Positions 49,604 through 58,319 of a stretch of DNA of 64,000 bases are shown piece by piece (position 1 is the stretch's first letter; each line of letters opens with the position of its first letter). Source of the stretch: Salarchaeum japonicum (GTDB taxonomy: Archaea; Halobacteriota; Halobacteria; Halobacteriales; Halobacteriaceae); contig NZ_CP085324.1 in assembly GCF_020614395.1 (NCBI RefSeq), positions 351,564 through 415,563 of the forward strand, given 5' to 3'. The position numbers were made by a program, and so were the translations under genes. A model generated the notes under the pieces. The model was not told the origin of the DNA, searched no databases, and saw only the letters and a list, made by a program, of their open reading frames with translations.

Positions 49604-51394
49604 ATGAGTAGCGTTCCCGAGCGCAGTGACATCGAGGAGGAGTACAAGTGGGACTTAGAGAGCATCTACGCCACCGACGAGGCGTGGGAGGAGGCGTTCG
49701 AGACGGTGAAGGGCCGTCTCGACGACCTCTCGAACTACGAGGGGCACGCCACCGAGGACGGCGAGACCCTCCTCGACGTGCTGGAGCTCCGCGACGAAAT
49801 CATGCGGGAGGTGGCGAAGGTGTCGTCGTACGCGCGGATGCGTTCCGACGAGGACACGCGCGACCAGGAGTATCAGGCGCTCTCCGCGCGGGCGTCCAGC
49901 CTCGTCTCGCAGGCGTCGAGCGCGGCGTCCTTCATCGAGCCCGCGATTCAGGAACTCACCGAGGACGACATCGCGGAGATGGTCGCTGAGACCGAGGGTC
50001 TCGACGAGTACGAGCACTACTTCGAGGACGTGCTCCGGCAGAAAGAGCACACGCGCTCCGCCGAAATCGAGGAACTCCTCTCCGAACTCGGGGAGGTCAC
50101 GGGCGCGCCTGGTGACATCTACTCGATGCTGACGAACGCGGACATGACGTTCCCCACGGTCGAGAAGCCGAGCGGGGACGCGGTCGAAATCAGTCAGGGG
50201 AACTTCACCACCCTCCTCAAGAACTCCGATAGGGAGTTCCGGCAGACCGTCCACGAGTCCTACTTCGAGGAGCTCGAAGCCGTCCGGAACACCATCGGTT
50301 CGACGCTGAAGAACAGCGTGAAGGCGGACGTGAAGACCGCGCAGGCCCGGTTCTACGACACCGCCCGGGAGGCCGCATTGGACGACACGAACGTCCCCGT
50401 CGAGGTGTACGACAACCTCGTGGACACGGTCAAAGGCAACCTCGACAAACTCCACCACCACGCGGAACTCAAACAGCGCCAACTCGGCGTGGATGAGCTG
50501 AAGCCCTGGGACTTCTACATGCCGCTCGCGGACACCGAGAGCCCCGACATCACGTACGAGGAGGCGAAGGAGCACGTGGTGGACGCGGTCGCGCCGCTCG
50601 GCGAGGACTACCAGAACCGGGTCGCCGAGGGCCTCGAATCCCGGTGGGTGGACGTGTACGAGAACCGGGGGAAGCGCTCGGGCGCGTACTCCGGCGGCAC
50701 CTACGACACCCAGCCGTTCATCCTGATGAACTACCAGGACGACATCTCGTCGATGTACACGCTCGCCCACGAACTCGGGCACAGCCTCCACAGCCAGTAC
50801 ACGGGCGAGGAACAGCCGTACGTCTACTCGCACTACGACATCTTCGTCGCCGAAGTCGCCTCGACGGTGAACGAGGCATTGCTCACCCAGCACCTCCTCG
50901 ACACCGTGGAGGACGACGCGTTCCGCCGGCACGTCCTCAGCGAGTACCTCGAACGCTTCCGCTCCACGCTCTACCGGCAGACGCTGTTCGCGGACTTCGA
51001 ACACCAGATTCACACGCTCTCCGAGGAGGGCGAAGCGCTCACGCCCGACCGCATGGACGAGGTGTACGGCGACCTGAAGGAGTCGTTCTACGCGCCCGCC
51101 GACCTCGACGACCACATCCGCCGCGAGTGGATGCGCATCCCGCACTTCTACTACAACTACTACGTCTACCAGTACAGCACGGGCATCTCGGCGGCCGTCG
51201 CGCTCAGCCAGGACATCCTGAGCGAGGGCGACGACGCGGCGCGGCGCTACCGCGAGTTCCTCGCGATGGGGAACAGCGAGTACCCGCTCGACGCGCTCCA
51301 GCACGCGGGCGTAGACATGACTTCGCCAGAGCCCATCGAGTCCGCGATTTCGGTGTACGGCGACTACCTGGACGAGATGGACGACCTGGTGTAA
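49604..51394 (+). CDS. pepF: Oligoendopeptidase F (M3 family)
   Basis: The 596-residue zinc peptidase starts [20 protein letters not shown]. The zinc motif is [16 protein letters not shown], and the Glu ligand follows in [19 protein letters not shown]. The segment [21 protein letters not shown] is typical. It cuts peptides of about 6-20 residues, possibly those released by the proteasome, whose activating ATPase is the next gene. Confidence 0.95.
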   Translation: MSSVPERSDIEEEYKWDLESIYATDEAWEEAFETVKGRLDDLSNYEGHATEDGETLLDVLELRDEIMREVAKVSSYARMRSDEDTRDQEYQALSARASSLVSQASSAASFIEPAIQELTEDDIAEMVAETEGLDEYEHYFEDVLRQKEHTRSAEIEELLSELGEVTGAPGDIYSMLTNADMTFPTVEKPSGDAVEISQGNFTTLLKNSDREFRQTVHESYFEELEAVRNTIGSTLKNSVKADVKTAQARFYDTAREAALDDTNVPVEVYDNLVDTVKGNLDKLHHHAELKQRQLGVDELKPWDFYMPLADTESPDITYEEAKEHVVDAVAPLGEDYQNRVAEGLESRWVDVYENRGKRSGAYSGGTYDTQPFILMNYQDDISSMYTLAHELGHSLHSQYTGEEQPYVYSHYDIFVAEVASTVNEALLTQHLLDTVEDDAFRRHVLSEYLERFRSTLYRQTLFADFEHQIHTLSEEGEALTPDRMDEVYGDLKESFYAPADLDDHIRREWMRIPHFYYNYYVYQYSTGISAAVALSQDILSEGDDAARRYREFLAMGNSEYPLDALQHAGVDMTSPEPIESAISVYGDYLDEMDDLV

Positions 51395-51441
51395 CGACCC
51401 AAAGGGACTTCTACGCGCGGGCCATACTGGCGGCCAACAGG

Positions 51442-52668
51442 ATGTCCCGCAGCCCATCTCTACCCGACCGGCCGACCCTCGACGTCGACCCCGACTCGTC
51501 CCCCGAGGAGCGGCTGGACGCCCTCAGATCTCACTACGAGGAGATCCTGACGGTGAACGACCAGCTCGAAGACCAGTTGGCGTCGGTTCGCGACCACCAG
51601 CAGGAACTCCGTGAGCGCGTCGAAGACCTGCAGCGGGAGAACGAGACGCTGAAGACCGCGTCGCTCTACATCGCGACGGTCGAAGACCTGAACGAGGACG
51701 GCGCTATCCTCCAGCAGCACGGGAACAACCAGGAAGTCCTCACGGACGTGGGTGACCGCCTCCGCCAGAAACTGGAGGTCGGCGACCGCGTCGCCATCAA
51801 CGACTCCTTCGCGGTGCAGCGCGTGCTCGACGACGAGACGGACGCTCGCGCGCAGGCGATGGAAGTGGACGAGTCCCCGACCGTCGAGTACGAGGACATC
51901 GGCGGCCTGGACGAGGAACTCCGGGAGGTGCGGGAGGCCGTCGAAGACCCGCTCCTGAACGCGGAGCAGTTCGAGAAAATCGGCGTCGAACCGCCGAGCG
52001 GCGTGCTCCTGCACGGCCCGCCGGGCACGGGAAAGACGATGATGGCGAAAGCCGTCGCGAACGAGACGAACGCGACGTTCATCAAGATGGCCGGCTCGGA
52101 GCTCGTCCAGAAGTTCATCGGCGAGGGCAGTCGGCTCGTTCGCGACCTCTTCGACCTCGCTGAGCAGCGCGAACCCGCCATCATCTTCATCGACGAAATC
52201 GACGCCGTCGCCTCGAAGCGCACGGACTCGAAGACCTCCGGGGACGCCGAGGTCCAGCGGACGATGATGCAGTTGCTCTCCGAGATGGACGGGTTCGACG
52301 AGCGCGGCGACATCCGCATCATCGCCGCGACGAACCGCTACGACATGCTGGACGAGGCGATTCTCCGGCCCGGCCGGTTCGACCGCCTCATCGAGGTGCC
52401 GAACCCGGACGCGGAGGCGCGCTCGCGCATCCTCTCCATCCACACGGACGAGATGAACCTCGCGGAGGCCGTGGACTACGACGCGCTCGCGGAACAGACC
52501 GAGGGCTTCTCGGGCGCGCAACTGGAGAGTCTCTCCACCGAGGCCGGCATGTTCGCGATTCGGGACGGCCGCGACGAGGTGACGATGCGGGACTTCCAGG
52601 ACGCCCTCGACAAGATCAAGCGCAACGCCGAGGACGACTCGCCCGGCCACTCCGTCTACGTCCAGTAG
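51442..52668 (+). CDS. pan: Proteasome-activating nucleotidase (PAN)
   Basis: The 408-residue AAA+ ATPase unfolds proteins for the 20S proteasome. The N-terminal coiled coil is about 25-75 ([20 protein letters not shown]). An OB domain follows ([23 protein letters not shown]). The AAA core has Walker A GPPGTGKT and Walker [11 protein letters not shown], and an arginine-finger region RPGRFDRLI. The C-terminus is SVYVQ, so the Hb-Tyr-x docking motif is followed by one extra residue. pepF lies 47 bp upstream on the same strand. Confidence 0.96.
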   Translation: MSRSPSLPDRPTLDVDPDSSPEERLDALRSHYEEILTVNDQLEDQLASVRDHQQELRERVEDLQRENETLKTASLYIATVEDLNEDGAILQQHGNNQEVLTDVGDRLRQKLEVGDRVAINDSFAVQRVLDDETDARAQAMEVDESPTVEYEDIGGLDEELREVREAVEDPLLNAEQFEKIGVEPPSGVLLHGPPGTGKTMMAKAVANETNATFIKMAGSELVQKFIGEGSRLVRDLFDLAEQREPAIIFIDEIDAVASKRTDSKTSGDAEVQRTMMQLLSEMDGFDERGDIRIIAATNRYDMLDEAILRPGRFDRLIEVPNPDAEARSRILSIHTDEMNLAEAVDYDALAEQTEGFSGAQLESLSTEAGMFAIRDGRDEVTMRDFQDALDKIKRNAEDDSPGHSVYVQ

Positions 52669-52712
52669 TCGGTAACCGACACCCCTTATTCCGCGCGGTC
52701 GCTTTTCGAGGT

Positions 52713-53192
52713 ATGAGCAGTATTCGTATCGCGTGGGGAACCGGGACGGCCCCCACGGAGATGGCGGCGTACGACGCCGCGCTGGCGGACGCGAACCTCC
52801 ACAACTACAACCTCGTGGGCGTCTCGTCCGTCATCCCCGCGGACGTGCCCGTCGAGGTCGTCGGCACCGCGCCCGACCTCGGGCCGGCGGGGAACCGATT
52901 GACGGTCGTGGAGGCGCACGCGAGCGTCGCCGGCCCCAGTCGCGCGAGCGCGGGGCTCGCGTGGAGTCGGAGCGAGGATTCCGGGCCGGGATTGTTCTAC
53001 GAGGCGTCCGGCGAGACGGACGCGGACGAAATCGCGGACGTGGTGCGGACGGGCCTGGACGCGGGCCGCGACCTCCGCGACTGGGCGTTCGCCGGCGAGC
53101 AGGTCGAAACGGCGACCGTCACCGCGGACGCGGGCGAGTACGCGTCCGCCGTCGTTCTCGCCGCGTACGGCGACAGCACGCCCATCTGTTAG
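52713..53192 (+). CDS. pdaD: Pyruvoyl-dependent arginine decarboxylase
   Basis: The 159-residue proenzyme opens SSIRIAWGTGTAPTEMAAYDAAL. It carries the self-cleavage site NLVGVSSVIPADVPV, where the second Ser becomes the pyruvoyl group. LFYEASGETDADEIADVV follows. It makes agmatine, needed in archaea for agmatidine in tRNA-Ile(CAU) and for polyamines. Length fits the archaeal enzyme. A TTATTCC element about 27 bases before the ATG may be the TATA. Confidence 0.93.
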   Translation: MSSIRIAWGTGTAPTEMAAYDAALADANLHNYNLVGVSSVIPADVPVEVVGTAPDLGPAGNRLTVVEAHASVAGPSRASAGLAWSRSEDSGPGLFYEASGETDADEIADVVRTGLDAGRDLRDWAFAGEQVETATVTADAGEYASAVVLAAYGDSTPIC

Positions 53193-53288
53193 CGCGCGGA
53201 CCGAGCATTGCCCCTTTATGCTCGGGCCCCCTACTATCGGGTAGATTGCTGTGAGTCGCTCGCGAACCACGCCAGTAATCGCACACTC

Positions 53289-53861
53289 ATGACAGGCCAC
53301 GTATACCAGCTCTCCGCGAACTTCGAACTCCCGCTTGAGGACTTAGAGGACTATCTCGACGACCCGGACCTCCCGCCGGAAGTCGAAGACCTCGAAATCG
53401 ACCGCCGGAACCGCATGCTGTTCATCAAAGCCGTCGCGGCCGACGACTCCCTCAGCAAGTACACGCCGACCGCCCAACTCAAGGCGAAGGTCGAGGAGAA
53501 ACGCATCTACGAACAGGACGAAGAAGAACGCCAGTGGGCGCGACGGAACGACGAGGAAGAGGAGATTTCGTCCGAACTCGTGGAGTACGCGAGTTTCTCC
53601 GGCGACCTCGAAACCGTCCTCCAGAACACCGCCGTTCGCCACCCCATGTTCCTCCTTCTGCGCAACATCGCCCTGCTCGACGTCGAGGGCACCCTCACCG
53701 CCATCACCGCGGACGACGAGGAGGACGAACTCCAGGCGACCCGCGTCGTGGACGGCGAAGCCCGACGCGCCGCCGTCGAAGTCGTCGAGCAGTCCCAGGC
53801 CAACGGGAACGGCAACGGGAACGGCGGCGTGGACTGGCGCGGCAACGAGTACATCAACTAG
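53289..53861 (+). CDS. Conserved haloarchaeal protein (DUF7110-like)
   Basis: A 190-residue acidic protein with YQLSANFELPLEDLEDYLDD, RRNRMLFIKAVAADDSLSKYTPTAQLKAKVEEKR, LVEYASFSGDLETVLQNTAV and ALLDVEGTLTAITADD. The end has an Asn-Gly repeat (five NG units in QANGNGNGNGGVD). I recall it as the haloarchaeal family DUF7110. Function is unknown. ATG 53289 starts MTGHVYQL, behind the TTTATG-type element at 53215-53220. Confidence 0.78.
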   Translation: MTGHVYQLSANFELPLEDLEDYLDDPDLPPEVEDLEIDRRNRMLFIKAVAADDSLSKYTPTAQLKAKVEEKRIYEQDEEERQWARRNDEEEEISSELVEYASFSGDLETVLQNTAVRHPMFLLLRNIALLDVEGTLTAITADDEEDELQATRVVDGEARRAAVEVVEQSQANGNGNGNGGVDWRGNEYIN

Positions 53862-53911
53862 TTCGCCCCGGGACGAAGGCTTATCCGCAGTCCCGCCTAA
53901 ACACGAGTATC

Positions 53912-54277
53912 ATGAACGGGAACACCCCGTACGCCGGGCCGAACACGCCCGACGTGACGCTCTCGTCCGCGCAGCACCGCGCGCTCCGCGAGAGCCTCTC
54001 CCGCATCGCGTCCCGAACCCGCGAGTTCCTGCCCGACGAGTACACCGTCGGCTCGGAAGTGAACCAGGGGTCGAACGGCCCGCAGGCCACCGTCGCCGTC
54101 CGCCCGCCCGTCGGCAACCCCGTCTCCGCGGGGTTCACGCCCGACTTCGACGAGGGCGACACGGAACTCATCCCGCCCTCGGAACGCGACGAGGTCGCGC
54201 GCGGCCTCGCCGCGAGCGCCGCCCTCCAGGTGAAGGCCGCGCTCGCGAACGCGGACATCGACCCGCCCGCACGATAA
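53912..54277 (+). CDS. Conserved haloarchaeal protein (DUF5811-like)
   Basis: The 121-residue protein starts MNGNTPYAGPNTPDVTLSSA and has FLPDEYTVGSEVNQGSNGPQA, VAVRPPVGNPVSAGFTPD and ARGLAASAALQVKAAL. I recall this pattern as haloarchaeal DUF5811. No motif points to a function. It faces a small membrane protein gene two bases from its stop. Confidence 0.78.
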   Translation: MNGNTPYAGPNTPDVTLSSAQHRALRESLSRIASRTREFLPDEYTVGSEVNQGSNGPQATVAVRPPVGNPVSAGFTPDFDEGDTELIPPSERDEVARGLAASAALQVKAALANADIDPPAR

Positions 54278-54278
54278 C

Positions 54279-54539
54279 TCACGTGGCGCGCGGCGGCGCG
54301 CCGAACAACCCGTACGCGACCAGCGCGAGCGCGCCGAGACTTCCGGCGCTCACGCTCGCCGTCACGGACGCGCCGACTGCCTGTCCGAGTACGACCCCGG
54401 CCAGCAGGAACAACGGCACTCCCACCAGCACGAGGTCGTAGACGGACACCGAGACTGCCGACCCGAGCACGCGGTCGAGCGGCGACGGCCCTTCGCTGGA
54501 CGGTACAGTCTCACCAGTACTCGTATCGGGTCGATACAT
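54279..54539 (-). CDS. Small membrane protein
   Basis: The 86-residue protein has a polar N-terminus of about 30 residues and two hydrophobic segments (VYDLVLVGVPLFLLAGVVLG and ASVSAGSLGALALVAYGLF). Function is unknown. ATG 54539 is the in-frame start preceded by a CATCTCATCCC spacer. Confidence 0.65.
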   Translation of the reverse strand: MYRPDTSTGETVPSSEGPSPLDRVLGSAVSVSVYDLVLVGVPLFLLAGVVLGQAVGASVTASVSAGSLGALALVAYGLFGAPPRAT

Positions 54540-54807
54540 CTCATCCCACAGTACGCACTACGAAATTCTAAACGTTACGGCGACAATTCTCGCCCGACAC
54601 CAGTAGGATACGACAGACACTGCCACACTCCGCGCCCCGAACTCCAAGAAAACCCAACAACGGAAGAAACGAACTTGCGCCGCGTCCCTCGGATTCGCGG
54701 CGTCGCCGCTCGCGCGTTCGGCGACTCCTCACGTCGCTCGGCCGCTCCCGTTTCGCGTGCGCTCAGCGGTCGCTCGTTCGGTGGAACCTCGCTACGCTCG
54801 GCTCCAC
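54540..54807. other. Gene-free spacer between two reverse genes
   Basis: No convincing gene is seen on either strand in this 268-bp stretch. Bases 54560-54680 are less GC-rich, with ATTCTAAACG near 54566. The region 54690-54808 is a run of degenerate CGCTCGG-type repeats. It ends with a hairpin, GGTGGAACC (54780-54788) with GGCTCCACC (54800-54808), eight of nine paired, which touches the infB stop. Confidence 0.5.
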
Positions 54808-56610
54808 CTACTTCCCCCAGAACGGGTCGCGGTTCCGGCGTTTATCCACGAACATGGAGAGCGCTTCGCGTTCGTCGGCGGGAATCTCCTCGGCGAGTTC
54901 CTGTTCGAGTACCTTCGCGTGTTTCTCGGGGAGGTCGACCCAGAGTTCGTCGCCCTCCTCGACGTCGCGTCCGACGGTGGGGCCGTCGATGGAGACGCTG
55001 ACGCGGTTGCCGGCGCGGACTTCGTCCACGTCCTCGCCCTGCTCCTGGATGCCCTTGACGACGCCGACGCGTTCGAGTTCGTTCCCGTCGAACTTCCCGA
55101 CGGGCGTGTTGCGCTTGAGGGTGCCGGAGAGCACTTCGACGCCGACGACGGCGGGGTCGGACTGCCGGAAGACGTGGTCTTCGAGGATGCGGAAGCGCGC
55201 GGGCCGCCGGATGTTCTCGAAGACGGCTTCCTTCTGCTGGCGTTCGATGGCTTCGACGTGTTCCTCGTAGCGCTCGACGAGCTGGTAGATGACGTCGCTC
55301 TCGAAGAGTTCGACGCCGTCCTGTTCGGCGCGCTGTTCTGCGTCCGCGAGCACGTCCACGTTGAACCCGAGGATGCAGCGGTGGGTGTCCTCGTCGGCGG
55401 TGGTCGCCATGGACACGTCCCGGGGCGCGATGTCCCCGACTTCGGCGCGCATGATGGGGATTTCGGCCTCTTCGAGGGCGTTCGCGAGCGCTTCGAGGCT
55501 GCCGAGCGTGTCGGCTTTCACGACGACGCCCTCCTCCTCGGTCTCCACGGCGATTTCCGCGAGCTCGGCCTCGACCTCGTCGATGACGTCCTGGAGCGGT
55601 CGGTCACGGACGACGCGGACGGGCGCGCCCGCCATCGCGTCGTCCAACTCGGGCGCGGCTATCTTCACGCCCGTCGCGGCGGAGAGTTCCTCGACGTTCT
55701 CGAATCGTTTTTCGGTGCGTATCTCGGCGAGCGGCTGGGGTTTCAGGAGCGCCCTGACCTCGGTGACGATGGTCTCGTTCATCCCGCCGACGACGATGGT
55801 GTCGTCCTCGCGGACGGTGCCGTCGTAGAGGATGACGTCCACGGTCGTCCCGAACCCCTGTTCTTCCTTCACCTCCAGCACCGTTCCGGCTCCGGGCCCG
55901 GTCACGTCCACCTCCATGTCCTCCTTCATGTAGCGCTGCGCGAGCCCCATCAGGACGGTGAGGAGGTCGGGGACGCCCTCGCCGGTCTCGGCGGAGACGG
56001 GGATGACGCCGATGTTGTTCTGGAAGTTCTGGAGCCGCCAGTAGAGGTCGCTGGAGAAGCCGTGGTCGGAGAGTTCGCCGATGAGTTCGTAGAGCGCCTC
56101 GTCCAACTGCTGGCGCACTCTGTCCGATTGCGCCTCGTACGTCTCCTGGACGGGCGCGTCCTCGTGCGGCCGCCAGCCCGGAATGGTGTCTATCTTGTTC
56201 GCGGCGACGACAAAGGGCGTCTGGGTGTCCTGGAGGATGCGGATGGCTTCCTCGGTCTGCGGCTGGAAGCCGTCGTTCACGTCCACGACGAGGATGGCGA
56301 TGTCGGCGAGCGCGCCGCCGCGGGAACGCAGGGTGGTGAACGAGTGGTGGCCGGGCGTGTCGATGAACAGCAGGCCGGGGAGGTCGAAGCTCTCCGGGTC
56401 GATGAGACTGCCCGCGACCTCCGACACCACGTCGAGCGGGACGGCGGTCGCGCCGATGTGCTGCGTGATAGCGCCGGCTTCGCCCTCGATGACGGCGGAT
56501 CCTCGAACCTTGTCGAGGAGGCTGGTCTTTCCGTGGTCGACGTGTCCGAGCACGGCGACGATGGGCGTACGGAGGTCGCCGGGTTCGGACGCAGAGTGTT
56601 CCTGAGACAT
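54808..56610 (-). CDS. infB: Translation initiation factor aIF5B (IF-2 type)
   Basis: A 600-residue GTPase promotes subunit joining. G1 is [19 protein letters not shown]3 DTPGHHSF, and G4 AANKIDTIPGW. Domains II-IV follow (GTVLEVKEEQGFGTTVDVILYDG, then VVKADTLGSLEALANAL, and the C-terminal YQLVERYEEHVEAIERQQK). It is the short archaeal form, without a bacterial N-terminal extension, and no intein interrupts the G-domain. ATG 56610 starts MSQEHSASEPGDLRTPIV. Confidence 0.97.
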   Translation of the reverse strand: MSQEHSASEPGDLRTPIVAVLGHVDHGKTSLLDKVRGSAVIEGEAGAITQHIGATAVPLDVVSEVAGSLIDPESFDLPGLLFIDTPGHHSFTTLRSRGGALADIAILVVDVNDGFQPQTEEAIRILQDTQTPFVVAANKIDTIPGWRPHEDAPVQETYEAQSDRVRQQLDEALYELIGELSDHGFSSDLYWRLQNFQNNIGVIPVSAETGEGVPDLLTVLMGLAQRYMKEDMEVDVTGPGAGTVLEVKEEQGFGTTVDVILYDGTVREDDTIVVGGMNETIVTEVRALLKPQPLAEIRTEKRFENVEELSAATGVKIAAPELDDAMAGAPVRVVRDRPLQDVIDEVEAELAEIAVETEEEGVVVKADTLGSLEALANALEEAEIPIMRAEVGDIAPRDVSMATTADEDTHRCILGFNVDVLADAEQRAEQDGVELFESDVIYQLVERYEEHVEAIERQQKEAVFENIRRPARFRILEDHVFRQSDPAVVGVEVLSGTLKRNTPVGKFDGNELERVGVVKGIQEQGEDVDEVRAGNRVSVSIDGPTVGRDVEEGDELWVDLPEKHAKVLEQELAEEIPADEREALSMFVDKRRNRDPFWGK

Positions 56611-56730
56611 GGTGTAACCCCGAAAACGGTTGTTACGTGTGAAGAACGCGTTCGACGGTTTAAGGCTCCCGGAATGCGGGACTTCGGCCGCCCCGCGGGC
56701 TTTATGTGGATTCGGGCACCAGCGAGGATT

Positions 56731-56973
56731 ATGGCCGACATTCTCGCCGAGAACCTCTCCGGGAAAGCCGTGATGGGGTCCGATGGAACCGAACTCGGGA
56801 TGCTGTACAACATCACGATGAACCTCAAGACGGGCGAACTCGTGGACTTGCTCGTCGAACCGAACGAGGAACTCGGTACGGCGCTCGACTTCTCGCGGGA
56901 CGACCGCGGCCACTACGAGATTCCCGTGGGCCGCGTGCAGGCGGTGAAGGACTACATCGTCGTCCGGCGATAG
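56731..56973 (+). CDS. PRC-barrel domain protein
   Basis: An 80-residue protein, MADILAENLSGKAVMGSDGT, with LGMLYNITMNLKTGELVDLLVEP and YEIPVGRVQAVKDYIVVRR, is a single PRC-barrel. Free PRC-barrel proteins occur in archaea, and some bind RNA-maturation or cell-division partners. Its stop shares a G with the GTG start of nob1, so the two are translationally coupled, which suggests a link to rRNA maturation. Confidence 0.9.
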   Translation: MADILAENLSGKAVMGSDGTELGMLYNITMNLKTGELVDLLVEPNEELGTALDFSRDDRGHYEIPVGRVQAVKDYIVVRR

Positions 56974-57431
56974 TGCGCGTCCTCGACTCCTCGGCGTTCA
57001 TCGCGGGGTACGAGACGGGCGACGACGTGGCCACGATTCCGCTCGTGCGCGAGGAACTCACCGACACGTCCACGTATCGGTTCGACGCGATGGAGGGCGG
57101 CGGGATGCGCGTCCACGTCCCGGACGAGGCCGCGGTGAACGAGGCGCGGCAGGCCGCGCGCCGCACCGGCGACCTGGATACGCTCTCCGACACCGACCTC
57201 CGGTTGGTCGCCGCCGCGCACGAACTCGACGCCGTGCTCGTGACCGACGACTACGCGATGCAGAACGTCGCCGCCGACCTCGGCGTCGCGGTGGACGCCG
57301 TCCAGCAGGACGGCATCACGGAGCAACGCGAGTGGGTGTTTCAGTGTCAGGGGTGCGGGCGGACGTTCGACGACGACCGCGAGCGCTGTCCCGTCTGCGG
57401 GAGTTCGCTCACCCGGAAGAACCCCAGCTAG
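56973..57431 (+). CDS. nob1: rRNA maturation endonuclease Nob1
   Basis: A 152-residue PIN nuclease that makes the 3' end of 16S rRNA. The PIN part (1-115) has VRVLDSSAFIAGY, LVREELTD, LSDTDLRLVAAAHELDAVLVTDDYAMQNVA. A zinc ribbon follows, with FQCQGCGRTF and ERCPVCGSSL. GTG 56973 overlaps the PRC-barrel stop. The stop shares CTAG with the convergent 43-residue gene. Confidence 0.95.
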   Translation: MRVLDSSAFIAGYETGDDVATIPLVREELTDTSTYRFDAMEGGGMRVHVPDEAAVNEARQAARRTGDLDTLSDTDLRLVAAAHELDAVLVTDDYAMQNVAADLGVAVDAVQQDGITEQREWVFQCQGCGRTFDDDRERCPVCGSSLTRKNPS

Positions 57432-57559
57432 CGGGATTCGAGCCCGAGATAGACGAGTTGCCGGAGCACTTCCTGCTCCGTGAGGTCGTGTTCGCTCGCG
57501 AGGCGTTCTATCTCCGCGACCACCTCCTCGTCGTAGACGGCGGACAGCTTCCGACCCAT
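57428..57559 (-). CDS. 43-residue ribbon-helix-helix protein
   Basis: This small ORF reads MGRKLSAVYDEEVVAEIERL and continues ASEHDLTEQEVLRQLVYLG, ending LESR. The strand (KLSAVYDEEV) and two helices fit a CopG/Arc fold, so it probably binds DNA as a dimer. An ATAAA stretch sits directly upstream of the ATG at 57559. Convergent with nob1, sharing the stop bases CTAG. Its targets are unknown; autoregulation is common in the fold. Confidence 0.75.
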   Translation of the reverse strand: MGRKLSAVYDEEVVAEIERLASEHDLTEQEVLRQLVYLGLESR

Positions 57560-57617
57560 AAATGAGACTTTATGACACGGGAATATAAGCCTCTGTCAGC
57601 CGGCCGTCCGCTTCGCG

Positions 57618-58319
57618 TCAGACACTGATGTAGACGAGGAGGAACTGGACGGCGTTGTAGACGCCGTGCGCGAGTATCGGCGCGACGAGGTTCCGCGTGC
57701 GGAGGTATATCGCGCCGAGCACGAGCGAGATGCAGAACAGTTGCGTGAGGGAGGCGGCGACGGCGAGCGGGGGCGCGGTCGCGTACGCGAACACGTGCAC
57801 GCCGGCGAACACCGCGCTCGCCGCCACGACCGCCAGCCGGGGCGAGTAGTGGTCGTAGAGCGTCTGCTGGACGAACCCGCGCGCGAGCAGTTCCTCGCCC
57901 GGCGCGACGAACGCGAGGGAGACGCCGGCCATCACGAGCGCGATACTGGGGTTCGCCTCGATGCGCTCCTGGACGCCGTGGCTCGCGGACGGCACGTCCA
58001 GCGCGGTCGTGAGGACGCCGAACGCCCAGAGCAGGCCGAGCATCGCGACGCCCGCGGCGACGCCGATGCCGACGGTGCGCGCGCTCGGCCGCGAGAGGTC
58101 GAAGAACGTCCAATCGCCGCCCCTGCGCCGAACGACCGCGACGGCGACCGCGCCGATGACGACGCTCGCGAGCGCGGACTGCACGCCGTACGACAGGCTC
58201 TCCGGCAGGCCGGCGGTGGCGGCCGCGCCGACCGCGCCGGCGAGCGACCCGAGGAGGACGGCGGCGAGGCTGACGAGCGCGACGCGCGCCGTCGCCGCGT
58301 ACGCGTCGAACCCCGCCAT
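57618..58319 (-). CDS. CPBP-family intramembrane metalloprotease
   Basis: A 233-residue membrane protein with about eight helices. Abi/CPBP motifs are present: APGEELLARGFVQQTLYDHY (Glu-Glu and Arg), FAGVHVFAY (His) and APILAHGVYNAVQFLL (His and Asn). Relatives process prenylated proteins or serve in immunity to peptides. Its ATG overlaps the pgi stop (TGATG on the reverse strand), so it is co-transcribed with pgi. Confidence 0.92.
   Translation of the reverse strand: MAGFDAYAATARVALVSLAAVLLGSLAGAVGAAATAGLPESLSYGVQSALASVVIGAVAVAVVRRRGGDWTFFDLSRPSARTVGIGVAAGVAMLGLLWAFGVLTTALDVPSASHGVQERIEANPSIALVMAGVSLAFVAPGEELLARGFVQQTLYDHYSPRLAVVAASAVFAGVHVFAYATAPPLAVAASLTQLFCISLVLGAIYLRTRNLVAPILAHGVYNAVQFLLVYISV

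Noticed and set aside
53789..53845. Asn-Gly repeat at the end of the 190-residue protein, considered as a microsatellite
   Set aside because: Only five short NG units, in frame and near the stop; flexible tails of this kind are common in haloarchaeal proteins.
54540..54807. Spacer before infB as a CRISPR or tandem repeat array
   Set aside because: The CGCTCGG-like units are short, irregular and unspaced, so no repeat-spacer order exists.
54808..57431. Inteins or frameshifts in aIF5B, PAN, LysRS or HisRS
   Set aside because: All motifs run in order without inserted splicing blocks, and lengths are normal.
57618..58319. CPBP protease as a bacteriocin immunity system
   Set aside because: No precursor peptide or export ABC gene is adjacent; its coupling to pgi points to a housekeeping context.
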